Counted from the first letter of the stretch, positions 8,604-18,477 are shown. The stretch is 59,040 nucleotides of DNA from Loigolactobacillus jiayinensis (GCF_003946445.1 NZ_RHOF01000022.1:1-59040); one strand, 5' to 3'. The notes: generated from the sequence alone by a model not told the origin. Program-made: numbers and translations.

Positions 8604-8632
8604 ATCTTACCCAGAAATAGCGCCAGCGTCAA
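8604..8632 (-). promoter_or_regulatory. Promoter of the folate operon
   Basis: TTGACG and TAAGAT are separated by 17 bases on the minus strand just upstream of folP. No folate riboswitch-like fold is apparent in the short leader. Confidence 0.75.
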
Positions 8633-8660
8633 ACGATTATTCTAGAGCTGCTGGTAACAA

Positions 8661-8689
8661 AAAGGAGCGGCTACATCCGCCACTCCTTA
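8661..8689 (-). terminator. Terminator after dapL
   Basis: A GC-rich stem (AAGGAG.GGCGG with CCGC.CTCCTT on the minus strand) followed by TTTTT just past the dapL stop. It separates the dap group from the folate operon. Confidence 0.8.
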
Positions 8690-8693
8690 AAGT

Positions 8694-9833
8694 CTATATT
8701 GCTGCATCACGTTGTTTAAAATAAGTTGTCATCGCGTAAATTCCTTTATCAATGGCACCTACATGTGGTGCTAAATGTTCTGAATGTAATTGATAAGGTT
8801 GATCGACACCTAACCAGAACATGGTACCGTGGATCTTAGAAATTAAAAAGCCAAAATCTTCACCAGTCATAGCTGGTTCAGTTTCCACGTACTCAATGGC
8901 TGGGTCAGCCTGCATTGTTTTAATAAATGCTGCGGTGGTGGTTGGATCATTTTCAACGGGATAATAACCGCCTTGATGTAGATCTAGGTCAACTTGGCAA
9001 TCATAGCTTAACGCGATACCTTCCGCGATAGTCCGTACCCGTTGTTGAATATGCTGGTTCATCACTTGCGTCAAGGCGCGGATCGTACCATCGATCTGCG
9101 CACTACCACTAATCACATTACCAATAGTACCCGCGTGAAATTGGCCTAACGTTACAACACCACTTTGGATCGGATCCACGTTGCGGCTCACAATAGTTTG
9201 GATTTGATTAACAAATTGCGCACCCGCCACTACCATATCGTTGGCTAAATGTGGGTAAGCAGCATGACCGCTTTTACCACTAAAATGGGCGTGGATCTCA
9301 CAAGTTCCAGCAAAAAGGGTTCCTTGGCGGCAGCCAATTGCTCCTGTTGGCAATTGTGGATTAACGTGTAAGCCATAAATTTCATCCGGCATCCAATCAT
9401 CCAGTGCACCCATTTCATAAAGTCGTTTACCCCCACTAGCGTTTTCTTCAGCAGGTTGGAACAAGAATAACATGTTATTCTTAGGCTGTTCCGTAGCAAA
9501 ATATGATAATAAGCCCAGCGCCACACTCATATGAATATCGTGACCGCAAGCGTGCATCATGCCAGCATGCTTTGAGACAAATGGTAACCCTGTTTGTTCC
9601 TGTACCGGCAAGGCATCAATATCCGTCCGCCAACCCAATGTCTTATGGGGTGCACTGCCGCTAACCAAAACTAGCGTTGCGGTGGCGACCTTTTTAACCG
9701 TTAGCCAAGTTTGCGGAAATGTCGCAATTACTTTAAGCAAATAAGCCTGGGTTTCGAACTCCTTTAAACCAATTTCGGGAATTTGATGTAAATCTTGATA
9801 AATTTTAGTTAATTCGGCTGTTGTTAATGTCAT
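8694..9833 (-). CDS. dapL: N-acetyldiaminopimelate deacetylase (M20 peptidase family)
   Basis: A 379-residue M20/HipO-type metallo-amidohydrolase. HACGHDIHM, PAEE and TGEDFGF supply the expected metal-binding and catalytic residues, and HQIPEIGLKEFET is the typical N-terminus. M20 members also include hippurate and amino-acid hydrolases, but direct linkage to dapH argues for removal of acetyl from N-acetyl-LL-diaminopimelate in the acetyl branch of lysine and meso-DAP synthesis. The ribosome site GAGG is 8 bases before ATG, and the gene is 14 bases after dapH. Confidence 0.93.
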   Translation of the reverse strand: MTLTTAELTKIYQDLHQIPEIGLKEFETQAYLLKVIATFPQTWLTVKKVATATLVLVSGSAPHKTLGWRTDIDALPVQEQTGLPFVSKHAGMMHACGHDIHMSVALGLLSYFATEQPKNNMLFLFQPAEENASGGKRLYEMGALDDWMPDEIYGLHVNPQLPTGAIGCRQGTLFAGTCEIHAHFSGKSGHAAYPHLANDMVVAGAQFVNQIQTIVSRNVDPIQSGVVTLGQFHAGTIGNVISGSAQIDGTIRALTQVMNQHIQQRVRTIAEGIALSYDCQVDLDLHQGGYYPVENDPTTTAAFIKTMQADPAIEYVETEPAMTGEDFGFLISKIHGTMFWLGVDQPYQLHSEHLAPHVGAIDKGIYAMTTYFKQRDAAI

Positions 9834-9847
9834 TTAATTGCCTCGGC

Positions 9848-10549
9848 CTATAATTGACGGAGTGCGTCAAGAATTTCCGTTTTACTACGGGTTTTATCAT
9901 CAATATCTTTGATTTTCCGCGCTGGTACACCGGCAACAACTGTATTCGGTGCCACGTCTTTAGTGACGATTGCGCCGGCAGCGACGACCGCCCCTTTACC
10001 AATGCGGATGCCTTCCAAAACAACTGCGTTCGCACCAATCAAGACATCATCCTCAACCACAACAGGTTGCGCTGAAGGTGGTTCAACTACCCCTGCCAGC
10101 ACTGCGCCGGCACCAATATGGGCGTTTTTGCCAACAGTTGCGCGACCACCTAAAACAGCCCCCATATCGATCATTGAACCTTCGCCAACTACGGCGCCGA
10201 TATTGATTACTGCACCCATCATGACAACAGCATTATCATGAATTTCAACTTGATCACGAATAAAAGCTCCTGGTTCGATCCGCGCATTAAATTGTTTTAA
10301 ATCAACCATTGGTACAGCTGAGTTACGTGCTTCGTTTTCAATATGGTACTCACTGATGGCTTTTTGATTAGCTGCCAAAAATGGTTCAACGTCAGCCCAG
10401 TCACCAAATAATACGCCACTATGGGCTTCAAAAAAGTTTTGGATCGAGCTAGGAATATTTAGTTGCTCTAAATTCCCCTTCACATAAACTTTAACTGGGG
10501 TTTTCTTCTTTGCTTCACTAATGAACCGGATGATTTCTTTTGCATCCAA
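9848..10549 (-). CDS. dapH: 2,3,4,5-tetrahydropyridine-2,6-dicarboxylate N-acetyltransferase
   Basis: About 233 residues, a left-handed beta-helix acyltransferase that acetylates tetrahydrodipicolinate. The N-terminus ([18 protein letters not shown]) matches Bacillus DapH, followed by hexapeptide repeats of the (V/I)GxGAV type and the end motif AGVPARKI. An ATG at 10570 overlaps the ribosome binding sequence GGAGAGG, so the TTG at 10549 is the better start. It supplies meso-DAP for peptidoglycan and lysine together with dapL. Confidence 0.93.
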   Translation of the reverse strand: MDAKEIIRFISEAKKKTPVKVYVKGNLEQLNIPSSIQNFFEAHSGVLFGDWADVEPFLAANQKAISEYHIENEARNSAVPMVDLKQFNARIEPGAFIRDQVEIHDNAVVMMGAVINIGAVVGEGSMIDMGAVLGGRATVGKNAHIGAGAVLAGVVEPPSAQPVVVEDDVLIGANAVVLEGIRIGKGAVVAAGAIVTKDVAPNTVVAGVPARKIKDIDDKTRSKTEILDALRQL

Positions 10550-10583
10550 ATCACGCACACACCTCTCCATAAATTATCATTTT

Positions 10584-11048
10584 TCACTCTCGCTTAGTGG
10601 ATAGGCCCTGATCAAAATTATGCGCCAAGTAATTGACGCTTTTCATAATCTCCCGCCGAGTCACAATGCCCGTAAAATCGCCTTCGCGACTGACCACTGG
10701 CAGAAACGGATTATCTACTAATAAATGTAATATTAACTCAATGTCATAGGGGTTTTCAACTGTTGGTCCATTTTTTTCGCAAACATCACCCACACATAGC
10801 TCGTTTAAACGACTTAAATCAAAGTCATCTTGACCTAACATAGTATCAGTAATCATTGGTAAAGAAATCAAACCAACAAACTTAGAATCGTTGTCCAACA
10901 CCGGAATTTTAGCGTAGCGAATCTTGGTCAACACTAAAAAGGCATGATTTAAGTTGTTATCGACCTGCACGTTAGCCACTTTTTCTGCAGGAATTAAAAA
11001 ATGTGCCTTATTTTGTAATAAAATGTCTAAAATCGGTTGACTGATCAA
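10584..11048 (-). CDS. cbpB: CBS-pair protein, cyclic-di-AMP-binding CbpB (DarB) type
   Basis: About 154 residues made of two CBS motifs, with HFLIPAEKVANV at the N-terminus and VVSREGDFTGIVTRREI in the second motif. In Bacillus and Listeria such stand-alone proteins (DarB/CbpB) bind c-di-AMP and, in its absence, activate the (p)ppGpp enzyme Rel. The chosen start is the TTG at 11048 with AGGTG before it; a TTG at 11066 is possible. It is the first gene of a cbpB-dapH-dapL row. The c-di-AMP role is from family knowledge. Confidence 0.85.
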   Translation of the reverse strand: MISQPILDILLQNKAHFLIPAEKVANVQVDNNLNHAFLVLTKIRYAKIPVLDNDSKFVGLISLPMITDTMLGQDDFDLSRLNELCVGDVCEKNGPTVENPYDIELILHLLVDNPFLPVVSREGDFTGIVTRREIMKSVNYLAHNFDQGLSTKRE

Positions 11049-11087
11049 TCCAGCACCTACTTTCAAAGAAATATATTTCCAGAATTT

Positions 11088-12446
11088 TTATTTTTCCGCT
11101 AGCCAGTCGCGCCAAACTTTTTCTAAATTACGGATGGCATGACCACGATGACTGATTTTATTTTTTTCAGCCTCAGTTAATTCCGCTAAACTCTTATCTA
11201 ACTCTGGTACAAAAAATAACGGATCGTAACCGAACCCGTTATTGCCACGGGGAATACCTAAGATAGAGCCGTTAACGTCGCCGTCAACGACCAAATCCTT
11301 TTCTGGTTGGTTCGGCTTGGCAAAAACTAAGGTTGTATGGAATGTGGCGTTGCGCTTTTCTTGTGGGACACCAGTTAATTCAAATAATAATTTAGCGTTA
11401 TTGGCAGCATCGTTGTGATCGCCGGCGTAACGGGCCGAATACACACCTGGCCGACCGTGTAGTGCCGCTACCTGTAGGCCGGAATCATCAGCTAATACTG
11501 GTAGATCCAGCATACGGGCAATTGTATCAGCTTTAAGCCGCGCATTGGCTTCAAAGGTATCCCCTGTTTCTTCGACTTCTGGCAAGTCAGGGAAATCCTT
11601 TAATGTTTTGACCTGAATATGATCTGCGGCAAACATTGCCTTGAACTCGCTGGCTTTACCATCATTGCGGGTGGCGATCACCACCGTATTTTGTGCGATA
11701 TCACTAGTATCGTAAGGATGCTGCAATTTATCAAATTGATACCGTTGCGCAGTAATTAATTGCTCAATACCTTTAGTGCCTAAATATAATAATTCATTTA
11801 GTTCACTGCCAGAAAAAGTGGCCTCTTCACCGGTACCTTGTAACTCGATAAATTCGCCCTGGCCCGTCATCACAATATTCATATCGACTTGTGCCTGCTG
11901 ATCCTCACTAGCCTCTAGATCTAACACGGGCCCAATTTCTGGTAAAATACCAACACTAATTGCCGCTAGATCATCCTTTAATGGATTTTCTGGTAGTACT
12001 TTATCAGTGACCAACTTAGCTAATGCCAATTTTAAGGCAAAAAATGCGCCAGTAATGCTGGCCGTACGCGTACCGCCATCAGCTTGAATCACATCACAAT
12101 CAGCAACTAATGAGCGTGGCCCTAATTTTTCTAAATCAACTACTGCCCGCAATGAACGACCAATTAAGCGTTGAATTTCAATTGTCCGTCCAGTTTGATG
12201 GCCCTTGGTTGCCTCACGCCGAGTTCGTTCTTTAGTCGCGCGCGGTAACATGCTATATTCGGCACTGATCCAGCCCTTTTCGGTACCACGTAAAAATGGT
12301 GGTTGACTGTCTTCAACACTAACGTTGCAAATAACTTTTGTATTACCTAAAGTCATTAAAACGGAACCTTCTGGATTTTTCAAGTAATTCGCGGTGATTT
12401 CAAATGGCCGCAGCTCATTTGAATTGCGATTATTATTTCTTTGCAT
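11088..12446 (-). CDS. Fused RNase PH and RdgB non-canonical purine NTP pyrophosphatase
   Basis: A 452-residue two-domain protein. Residues 1 to about 245 are RNase PH, a phosphorolytic 3' exonuclease that trims t[37 protein letters not shown] and [16 protein letters not shown]. Residues from about 250 are RdgB/HAM1, which removes ITP and [43 protein letters not shown]. The two are separate genes (rph, rdgB) in Bacillus; no stop or frameshift lies between them here. The ATG at 12446 has GAGG upstream and overlaps the end of murI by 14 bases, so the two genes are co-transcribed. Confidence 0.95.
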   Translation of the reverse strand: MQRNNNRNSNELRPFEITANYLKNPEGSVLMTLGNTKVICNVSVEDSQPPFLRGTEKGWISAEYSMLPRATKERTRREATKGHQTGRTIEIQRLIGRSLRAVVDLEKLGPRSLVADCDVIQADGGTRTASITGAFFALKLALAKLVTDKVLPENPLKDDLAAISVGILPEIGPVLDLEASEDQQAQVDMNIVMTGQGEFIELQGTGEEATFSGSELNELLYLGTKGIEQLITAQRYQFDKLQHPYDTSDIAQNTVVIATRNDGKASEFKAMFAADHIQVKTLKDFPDLPEVEETGDTFEANARLKADTIARMLDLPVLADDSGLQVAALHGRPGVYSARYAGDHNDAANNAKLLFELTGVPQEKRNATFHTTLVFAKPNQPEKDLVVDGDVNGSILGIPRGNNGFGYDPLFFVPELDKSLAELTEAEKNKISHRGHAIRNLEKVWRDWLAEK

Positions 12447-13275
12447 GCTCAACCTCGCTATATTCAATTAATTTCGTCAAATCAACATGACGCACATCTA
12501 GATCAGCAAATTGGAGCCAATCACCGGCAATCTGCTGGAACATCTCTGGATTACCAGTGGTATAGAATTCATGTTGTGGCCGCCGAGCCGGTGCTGCTAA
12601 GTGATCAAAATCTAACAACGCCGAAACTTGATTAACCGTTTCTGCGCCGGAATCGATCAACGTTACTTGATCACCAATCCGATTTTGAATCAAGTGACGA
12701 ATCAGCGGATAATGGGTACACCCTAAAATCAACGTATCGATCTGCTGATTGTCAAAAGGTGCCAATGACTCAGCCACAACCTTTTTAGCTACCGCTGATT
12801 TATATTCGTTACTTTCAACTAGCGGTACAAACTTAGGACAAGCCACACCTTTAACAGTGATTTGTGGTGCTTGTCGCTGAATAGTTTGGGGATAAGCCTG
12901 ACTTTTGATTGTGCCGATAGTCCCAATCACCCCAATTTTTTTATTTTTAGTCGCTTTGATTGCCGCTTGGCTACCGGCAACAATGACGCCGATCACCGGA
13001 ATATCAACACCTGCTTGAATTTCTGGCAACGCAGCGGCTGTAGCTGTATTACAAGCAATGACGATCATTTTAACGTTTTTACTGAGTAAAAAATTAGTCA
13101 TTTGCCACGTGAATTCTTTAACTTGACTAGCTGGCCGTGGCCCATAAGGATTGCGTGCTGTATCGCCAATGAAAATCACTTTTTCATTTGGTAATTGACG
13201 TAGCGCTTGCTTAACCACGGTCAGGCCACCCACGCCTGAATCCATATAACCAATACCTTGTCGAACATCCACCAT
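12433..13275 (-). CDS. murI: Glutamate racemase
   Basis: A 280-residue cofactor-independent racemase that provides D-glutamate for peptidoglycan. The two catalytic cysteines lie in IACNTATA and LGCTHYPLI, and [11 protein letters not shown] opens the fold. The start has GAGG eight bases upstream. It heads a transcript with the RNase PH/RdgB fusion, as in Bacillus (racE-rph-ysnA/rdgB). Confidence 0.97.
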   Translation of the reverse strand: MVDVRQGIGYMDSGVGGLTVVKQALRQLPNEKVIFIGDTARNPYGPRPASQVKEFTWQMTNFLLSKNVKMIVIACNTATAAALPEIQAGVDIPVIGVIVAGSQAAIKATKNKKIGVIGTIGTIKSQAYPQTIQRQAPQITVKGVACPKFVPLVESNEYKSAVAKKVVAESLAPFDNQQIDTLILGCTHYPLIRHLIQNRIGDQVTLIDSGAETVNQVSALLDFDHLAAPARRPQHEFYTTGNPEMFQQIAGDWLQFADLDVRHVDLTKLIEYSEVEHAKK

Positions 13276-13319
13276 TATTTATTCCTCTTTCTATTTGTGC
13301 AGCAATTATGTGGTACCCT

Positions 13320-13378
13320 TGATCAAACGTTCAATCAGATTGCACCAGGGGAACTGATTTCCCGATAACTAATGATCA
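13320..13378 (-). promoter_or_regulatory. Structured leader upstream of murI (candidate)
   Basis: TGATCA occurs at both 13320-13325 and 13373-13378, so the outer ends pair. An internal gggaa/ttccc hairpin (13349-13353 with 13359-13363) nests inside. The block sits 45-100 bases before the murI start. No named riboswitch fits. No clear promoter hexamers were found in the 13276-13463 gap on this strand. Confidence 0.35.
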
Positions 13379-13489
13379 GTCTTACCTATGATTTTCGCCT
13401 TTTTTTGAATTAAGTTCAAGTCAATCGACACCGTTATCGAATTTTTAACTATTTATTTAGCTAATGCTCCTTAGTTTCATTATTTTTGC

Positions 13490-13495
13490 TATAAT
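13490..13495 (+). promoter_or_regulatory. -10 box for the yslB-like gene
   Basis: A TATAAT about 30 bases before the ribosome binding site; the -35 region is poor. An in-frame ATG upstream of the chosen start lies inside this promoter, which argues against it. Confidence 0.5.
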
Positions 13496-13526
13496 GAAAA
13501 GGAAGAAAAATGAGGTGATTAGGCTT

Positions 13527-14129
13527 ATGCCAGAAAATCATTATGAAAATTTATTGCGGGCAGTGTCTACGCCGGATGCACTTGGTTATGAATTATTGCG
13601 CGACATTTTATTACCAGACTTGCTTGGTCAAGAGGCCCCTGGTATTTTATACTGGGCGGGTAAAGACTTGGCGCGGCGGTTACCACTAAGTCAGTTAGAA
13701 GATCTACCGACTTTTTTTACGCAATTTAATTTTGGCGACTTGATTCTAAGTCAACAAACGAAAAATCGTTATATTTATCAACTTGCTGGTCAGCAAATTG
13801 AGCGCCGGCAAAAAGCGTTTAGCAACGCTGATTTCCAACTCGAAACGGGCTTTATTGCCCAACAGATCCAGCAATTGACCCAAACTATTGCCGAAGGTCA
13901 GTTAGAATTTGATCGTGACAAAATCACAATTATTATCCAAACCGATCATACTGATGTGCCTCCAGTAACGACTGTTGACAATCCGGTTCAGCTGCATCAA
14001 TTCGGCAGTACAGCACCGACTAATAAAAGTCAGGCCACTGATGATACTCGGGCCAGTGCAACACCAGTAGCTGATTTAATGCCTAAACGCACACAACGTC
14101 ATAAACGCGGTTGGTTTAACCGCAACTAA
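13527..14129 (+). CDS. yslB: YslB-like DUF2507 family protein
   Basis: A 200-residue cytosolic protein. The first ~140 residues match the DUF2507/YslB pattern (LGYELLRDILLPDLLG, ILYWAGKDLARR, FQLETGFIAQQ), which resembles small-molecule-binding V4R-like folds; its function is not established. The last ~60 residues are Thr/Asp-rich and end in a basic RHKRGWFNRN tail, probably disordered. The ATG at 13527 follows GAGGTGA; earlier in-frame starts overlap the promoter. It is transcribed alone. Confidence 0.8.
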   Translation: MPENHYENLLRAVSTPDALGYELLRDILLPDLLGQEAPGILYWAGKDLARRLPLSQLEDLPTFFTQFNFGDLILSQQTKNRYIYQLAGQQIERRQKAFSNADFQLETGFIAQQIQQLTQTIAEGQLEFDRDKITIIIQTDHTDVPPVTTVDNPVQLHQFGSTAPTNKSQATDDTRASATPVADLMPKRTQRHKRGWFNRN

Positions 14130-14161
14130 AAAGTCATGTCCATAACCGGGCATGACTTTTT
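14128..14161. terminator. Bidirectional terminator between yslB and the polysaccharide deacetylase
   Basis: An 11-bp stem (14128-14138 with 14151-14161) with A and T runs at its base, shared by the two convergent genes. Confidence 0.85.
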
Positions 14162-14163
14162 GA

Positions 14164-15537
14164 CTACTTAACCATCCGTTGGTTATCTGTCCCAAAATAC
14201 TGCCATTGACTTAATAACGGCTTGCCTAACAAATCAGCCAAGCTAACAAATTGGTAGCCCTGTTGCCGCAGATAATTGATAATATTTGGTAGTGCCGTTA
14301 CCGTAGCTGGTTGAATATCATGTAATAAGATAATTGAACCATTGGCCGTCTGCTGCTGGATCTGCTGTAAAATAACCGTTGCATCCCGACTACGCCAATC
14401 TTCACTATCCACATTCCATTGAATAATTGGGCGCGCTGCAATTGTGGCGCTCAACACATCAATACTGCCGTATGGTGGGCGCATCAGGGTTGGCCAGCTA
14501 CCAGTAGCCGCATAGATAGCAGCGTCGGTGGCGGTCACCTCTTGTGTCATTTGTGGTGCCGTCAACGTTGATAACTGGGCATGATCGTAAGTGTGATTAC
14601 CCACCAGATGTCCCGCCACGACAACTTGGTTAGCTAATTGAGGGTACATAGTCACGTTATTACCGACCATGAAAAAAGTAGCTGAGATTTGATTATACGC
14701 CAGAATTTTTAAAATTTGCGGCGTCGTATTTGGGTTAGGGCCATCATCAAACGTTAACGCAACTTGCTTAGACGCTAATGTGCGCGCTGGGGTCAGACCC
14801 CAAGCACTTGGTAAAAAATACCGGATATTAGCTAAACTTGTCGGCACCGCAATTATCTGCTGCTTAGCATCACGTGTATAGAAAATTAAGTGTTGTTGCT
14901 TCAATGCTAGCCAAGAACTTAACGGCTGCTGCATAAAATTTTGCCGGATTTGTGCTAATTGCAGCGGTTGCGGCTGGATGATTCGTAAATAATCATTAAA
15001 AATTTGATTTTTTAAGGCCGTTAGTATAACTGGATTTTCTGCCAATTGCTGCAGCGTTATGACTTGGTCTTGTGCCTGATTCAATACTAGCTGGCGGCGT
15101 TCTAGTGGTAGTTCAGCTGTAACTTTTGTTCCTTGATCATTTGTGGCTGCCACGGCTAATTTTAGTGCCGTCAAATGACCGATCTGCTGGCGACTGGTTG
15201 GATAGATCACAACATTTTTGGCTGATCCGTGCAATTGAAGCTGCTGCGCAAAAGTTGACCAATAATCTGTTGGTATTAAATGACTGGCAATCAATTGGTC
15301 AGGAACATAAAAGCGATAATTGATTTGTCCAATTTTGATCTCTTTTTCACCACGAACATACCGTTTAAACACTGACTGTGGTTGTGCGTGCTTAATCTGA
15401 ATCTTTTTTGACTGGCTGTGTAACGCAGTGGTAGGTTGCGCAATTAAAGTTTCTGGTTTAGTTTGCACCCAAATTACGCCACCAATAACGCTAACGATTA
15501 AACCTGTTACTACAAATCCCCCAATATAGCGGTGCAT
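14164..15537 (-). CDS. Membrane-anchored polysaccharide deacetylase (PgdA-like)
   Basis: A 457-residue protein with an N-terminal transmembrane anchor (GGFVVTGLIVSVIGGVIWV), an extracellular stem domain of ~230 residues and a C-terminal NodB domain. All five NodB motifs are intact: TFDDGPN, HTYDH, RPPYG, the DSEDW segment and LLHD. It probably deacetylates N-acetylglucosamine in peptidoglycan, giving lysozyme resistance, as S. pneumoniae PgdA does; other wall polymers are possible. The ATG at 15537 has GAGGG upstream; an earlier in-frame ATG lies almost at the -10 box and is rejected. Confidence 0.9.
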   Translation of the reverse strand: MHRYIGGFVVTGLIVSVIGGVIWVQTKPETLIAQPTTALHSQSKKIQIKHAQPQSVFKRYVRGEKEIKIGQINYRFYVPDQLIASHLIPTDYWSTFAQQLQLHGSAKNVVIYPTSRQQIGHLTALKLAVAATNDQGTKVTAELPLERRQLVLNQAQDQVITLQQLAENPVILTALKNQIFNDYLRIIQPQPLQLAQIRQNFMQQPLSSWLALKQQHLIFYTRDAKQQIIAVPTSLANIRYFLPSAWGLTPARTLASKQVALTFDDGPNPNTTPQILKILAYNQISATFFMVGNNVTMYPQLANQVVVAGHLVGNHTYDHAQLSTLTAPQMTQEVTATDAAIYAATGSWPTLMRPPYGSIDVLSATIAARPIIQWNVDSEDWRSRDATVILQQIQQQTANGSIILLHDIQPATVTALPNIINYLRQQGYQFVSLADLLGKPLLSQWQYFGTDNQRMVK

Positions 15538-15561
15538 CGTCAACACCCTCTTTTTAGCCAT

Positions 15562-15590
15562 AATATAACAGTATCAATTAATATAATCAA
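15562..15590 (-). promoter_or_regulatory. Promoter of the polysaccharide deacetylase gene
   Basis: TTGATT and TATATT separated by 17 bases on the minus strand, directly upstream of the chosen start. Confidence 0.7.
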
Positions 15591-15621
15591 TTATGTTTAA
15601 TTGTGAAATAGATGACAAACA

Positions 15622-15655
15622 AAAAAACCACAACAACCGTAATTGTTGTGGTTCA
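15622..15655 (-). terminator. Terminator after trxA
   Basis: An 11-bp perfect stem (15626-15636 with 15643-15653) around a 6-base loop, followed by a T run on the minus strand. Confidence 0.88.
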
Positions 15656-15677
15656 TTCTAGCCAAATCTAACGCGAT

Positions 15678-15992
15678 TTAGGCTGTATATTGTTTCAACA
15701 CTTGTTCTAATTGATCTTTCGTGTGGTAACCCACAAGTGTTTCGACAACTTCACCATCTTTTTTCAATAATAAAGTTGGGATACTCATGATACCAAAGTT
15801 TTGGGCTGTTGCTGGGTTAGCATCAACATCCATTTTAGTGAATTTAACTTCACCATCATAGTCGTCCGCTAATTGCTCAACAACTGGTGATTGCATGCGA
15901 CAAGGGCCGCACCAAGTTGCCCAAAAATCAGTTAAAACAACACCTTTATCAGTTTCCTGGCTAAAGTCTTTATCAGTAATTGCTTGTACCAT
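15678..15992 (-). CDS. trxA: Thioredoxin
   Basis: A 104-residue thioredoxin with the WCGPC redox site (FWATWCGPCRMQSP) and the cis-proline loop in MSIPTLLL. It reduces protein disulfides in the cytosol, receiving electrons from thioredoxin reductase. It has its own promoter and terminator and follows mutS2, an arrangement common in lactobacilli. Confidence 0.97.
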   Translation of the reverse strand: MVQAITDKDFSQETDKGVVLTDFWATWCGPCRMQSPVVEQLADDYDGEVKFTKMDVDANPATAQNFGIMSIPTLLLKKDGEVVETLVGYHTKDQLEQVLKQYTA

Positions 15993-16020
15993 AAATTACT
16001 ACCCCCTCTGAGATAATTTA

Positions 16021-16049
16021 ATTCTAGCAGAAAAGTTAACCAACAACAA
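16021..16049 (-). promoter_or_regulatory. Promoter of trxA
   Basis: TTGTTG and TAGAAT with a 17-base spacer on the minus strand, 29 bases before the trxA start. Confidence 0.6.
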
Positions 16050-16075
16050 ATGATTCGCTTACTATTAATTAGAAA

Positions 16076-18433
16076 CTATTTAAAGGTCACTACCGTTGCC
16101 CCGTCGCCACCGGCATTAGCTGGCGCAAATTCGTATTTTTTCACTTGGCGATTCGTTTTTAAATAATTGGTAATACCGTGGCGTAGGGCACCTGTCCCTT
16201 TACCATGGACAATAGTCACTTGCCCGTATCCGGCCAATAATGCAGCGTCAATATAGCGATCAACATCAGCTAATGCATCTTCATAGCGTTCCCCACGCAG
16301 ATCTAGCGTTGAGCTAACATGATTACCGGCATGCACCGTTGCCATGTGTCGTTGTGGTTTCTCTTCCGCAACCCCTTTGATCTTCTCTAGATCATCGGTG
16401 GCAACTTTCATTTTTAAGATGCCTAATTGAACTTCCCAATGCTTTTTGTCTAATTGATTCAGCAAAATACCGTGCTGACCATAAGTTGTCACGATCACAT
16501 CGTCGCCAGTTTTTAGTGCTTGCCGGCGTTTTTCATGACGCAATACCTTGTTCTTGGACAATGCTTTTTCTTGCTTTAACCCAGCCAAACCAGTTTTAGC
16601 AGCGATAAGTTCATGCTCTTTAACTGTTTGTTGTTGGTGCTTTTGCATTTCACGTAAATCGTGAATAATGCGGTCACTTTCTTTTTGTGCATGGGCCACA
16701 ATTTCATTGGCTTTATCTTTGGCCTTATCCAACTGTTGTTCACGTGCCGTGACAAACTCAGTACTAGCACTCGCCAAATCCGCATGTAGCTTATCGGCTT
16801 CCGCCAATAAGTTTTTAGCAGTCAAGCGCTCGTTTTCAGCTGCTTTACGCTGGGCTTCTAAGTCACTGATCATATTATTCAAATCTTGACTATCGGCAGT
16901 GATCAACTGTTTTGCTTGTGCAACAATATTGTCAGCTAGACCTAAGCGCGCTGCAATTTCAAACGCATTTGATCGTCCTGGAATACCGATCAATAAGCGA
17001 TAAGTTGGCTGCAGTGTTTGCACATCAAATTCCATACTAGCGTTGATTGTGCCTGGTCGATTATAACCATACGCCTTAAGTTCAGGATAATGGGTCGTTG
17101 CCAAAACATAACTGTTGGTGGCACCTAACTGATCTAAAATTGCAATCGCCAGTGCAGCCCCTTCTTGCGGATCAGTTCCAGCGCCTAACTCATCAATCAG
17201 TACCAAACTATGATCATCCACCTGTGCTAAAATTTTAACAATATTAGCCATGTGTCCAGAAAAAGTACTTAAATTTTGTTCAATCGATTGTTCATCCCCA
17301 ATATCGGCAAAAATATTATCAAATACACCAACTTGGCTCTCTTCAGCAGCGGGAATAAATAAGCCGGCCTGTGCCATCAGCTGCAAAATTCCCATCGTCT
17401 TTAACGTGATCGTTTTACCACCAGTATTCGGTCCAGTAATGATCATCGCCCGATAGTCGCGACCTAAAATAATATCATTGGCAACAATTTTTTTAGGATC
17501 GATCAATGGATGGCGCGCTTGACGTAAATTAACCTCATTCGTTAAATTCAGAATTGGCTCGGTCGCTTTGATGGCTTTGGCATAACGTGCCTTGGCATTG
17601 ATGAAATCCAATTGACCTAAAATAGTTGAATTCTGCGTAATTTCATCTTGATAAGGTGCAATTGCTTCAGACAATTCAGCTAAAATTCGCTGAACTTCTT
17701 GTTGCTCTTCTAATTGTCGTTGCCGCAAGCGATTATTTAATTCCATAACGCTTTGTGGCTCAATGAATAAGGTTAACCCACTAGCACTTTGATCATGAAC
17801 GACACCGCCAAAATGGCTACGATATTCTTGCTTAACTGGAATAACGTAGCGATCATTGCGGATAGTGATGATCGGATCACTTAAATATTTAGCACTGTTA
17901 CCACGCGTAAAACCGGTCATTTTTTGGCGGATATCACCCTCTAATTGATGAATACCATTACGAATACCGCGTAACTTAGTTGATGCGTCATCGGTAACGT
18001 GACCGTCTTCTTCCAACGATAAGCGGAGCCGCTTTGTTAATTCAGGTAACGTGACTAATTGTGCTTGGATGGCATCAACTTGCCGTAAAGTGATCTCCTC
18101 TTCAGCAAATTCTACAAAGAAATGATCAACCGCGTTAGCTGCTCGTAGCACCCGACCAATTTCAGCCAACTCGACACCATTTAACGTCCCACCAATCGCC
18201 AACCGTTGCATATGACCGCTAACACTAGCCAGTTGTGGAATTGGAATTGGTCCCTTTAGCCGTAAAATATCGGCGCCATCTTTAGTTTCATCCAATTGTT
18301 GTTGAATCTGTTCACTATCGCTTAACGGCACCAACGCCGCCACTTGTGACTGTCCCATAGCTGAAACAATATATTGTTGTAATGCTTGTTTAATTTTGGC
18401 AAACTCTAAAATCACTAAAATTTTTGAATTCAT
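16076..18433 (-). CDS. mutS2: Endonuclease MutS2
   Basis: A 785-residue MutS-family ATPase without the mismatch-recognition domain. The Walker A GPNTGGKT, the DELGAGTDP Walker B and STFSGHM are clear; a coiled-coil follows, and the C-terminal Smr nuclease domain carries LDLRGERYEDA and HGKGTGALR. MutS2 suppresses homologous recombination and, in Bacillus, acts on collided ribosomes. The ATG at 18433 has GAGGAGG at proper spacing; seven more residues upstream would remove that site. Confidence 0.96.
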   Translation of the reverse strand: MNSKILVILEFAKIKQALQQYIVSAMGQSQVAALVPLSDSEQIQQQLDETKDGADILRLKGPIPIPQLASVSGHMQRLAIGGTLNGVELAEIGRVLRAANAVDHFFVEFAEEEITLRQVDAIQAQLVTLPELTKRLRLSLEEDGHVTDDASTKLRGIRNGIHQLEGDIRQKMTGFTRGNSAKYLSDPIITIRNDRYVIPVKQEYRSHFGGVVHDQSASGLTLFIEPQSVMELNNRLRQRQLEEQQEVQRILAELSEAIAPYQDEITQNSTILGQLDFINAKARYAKAIKATEPILNLTNEVNLRQARHPLIDPKKIVANDIILGRDYRAMIITGPNTGGKTITLKTMGILQLMAQAGLFIPAAEESQVGVFDNIFADIGDEQSIEQNLSTFSGHMANIVKILAQVDDHSLVLIDELGAGTDPQEGAALAIAILDQLGATNSYVLATTHYPELKAYGYNRPGTINASMEFDVQTLQPTYRLLIGIPGRSNAFEIAARLGLADNIVAQAKQLITADSQDLNNMISDLEAQRKAAENERLTAKNLLAEADKLHADLASASTEFVTAREQQLDKAKDKANEIVAHAQKESDRIIHDLREMQKHQQQTVKEHELIAAKTGLAGLKQEKALSKNKVLRHEKRRQALKTGDDVIVTTYGQHGILLNQLDKKHWEVQLGILKMKVATDDLEKIKGVAEEKPQRHMATVHAGNHVSSTLDLRGERYEDALADVDRYIDAALLAGYGQVTIVHGKGTGALRHGITNYLKTNRQVKKYEFAPANAGGDGATVVTFK

Positions 18434-18477
18434 ATGAACCTCCTCTGTCAACACAAAAACCCTTAACAGCGTAAAAA

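Noticed and set aside
8570-8604. Tetrahydrofolate riboswitch before folP
   Set aside because: Only about 30 bases separate the predicted transcription start from the start codon, too short for the aptamer.
13290-13325. T-box-like GGGTACCAC in the murI leader
   Set aside because: The core TGG-NAC sequence of a T-box (GGTGGTACCGCG) is not present and no terminator/antiterminator pair follows.
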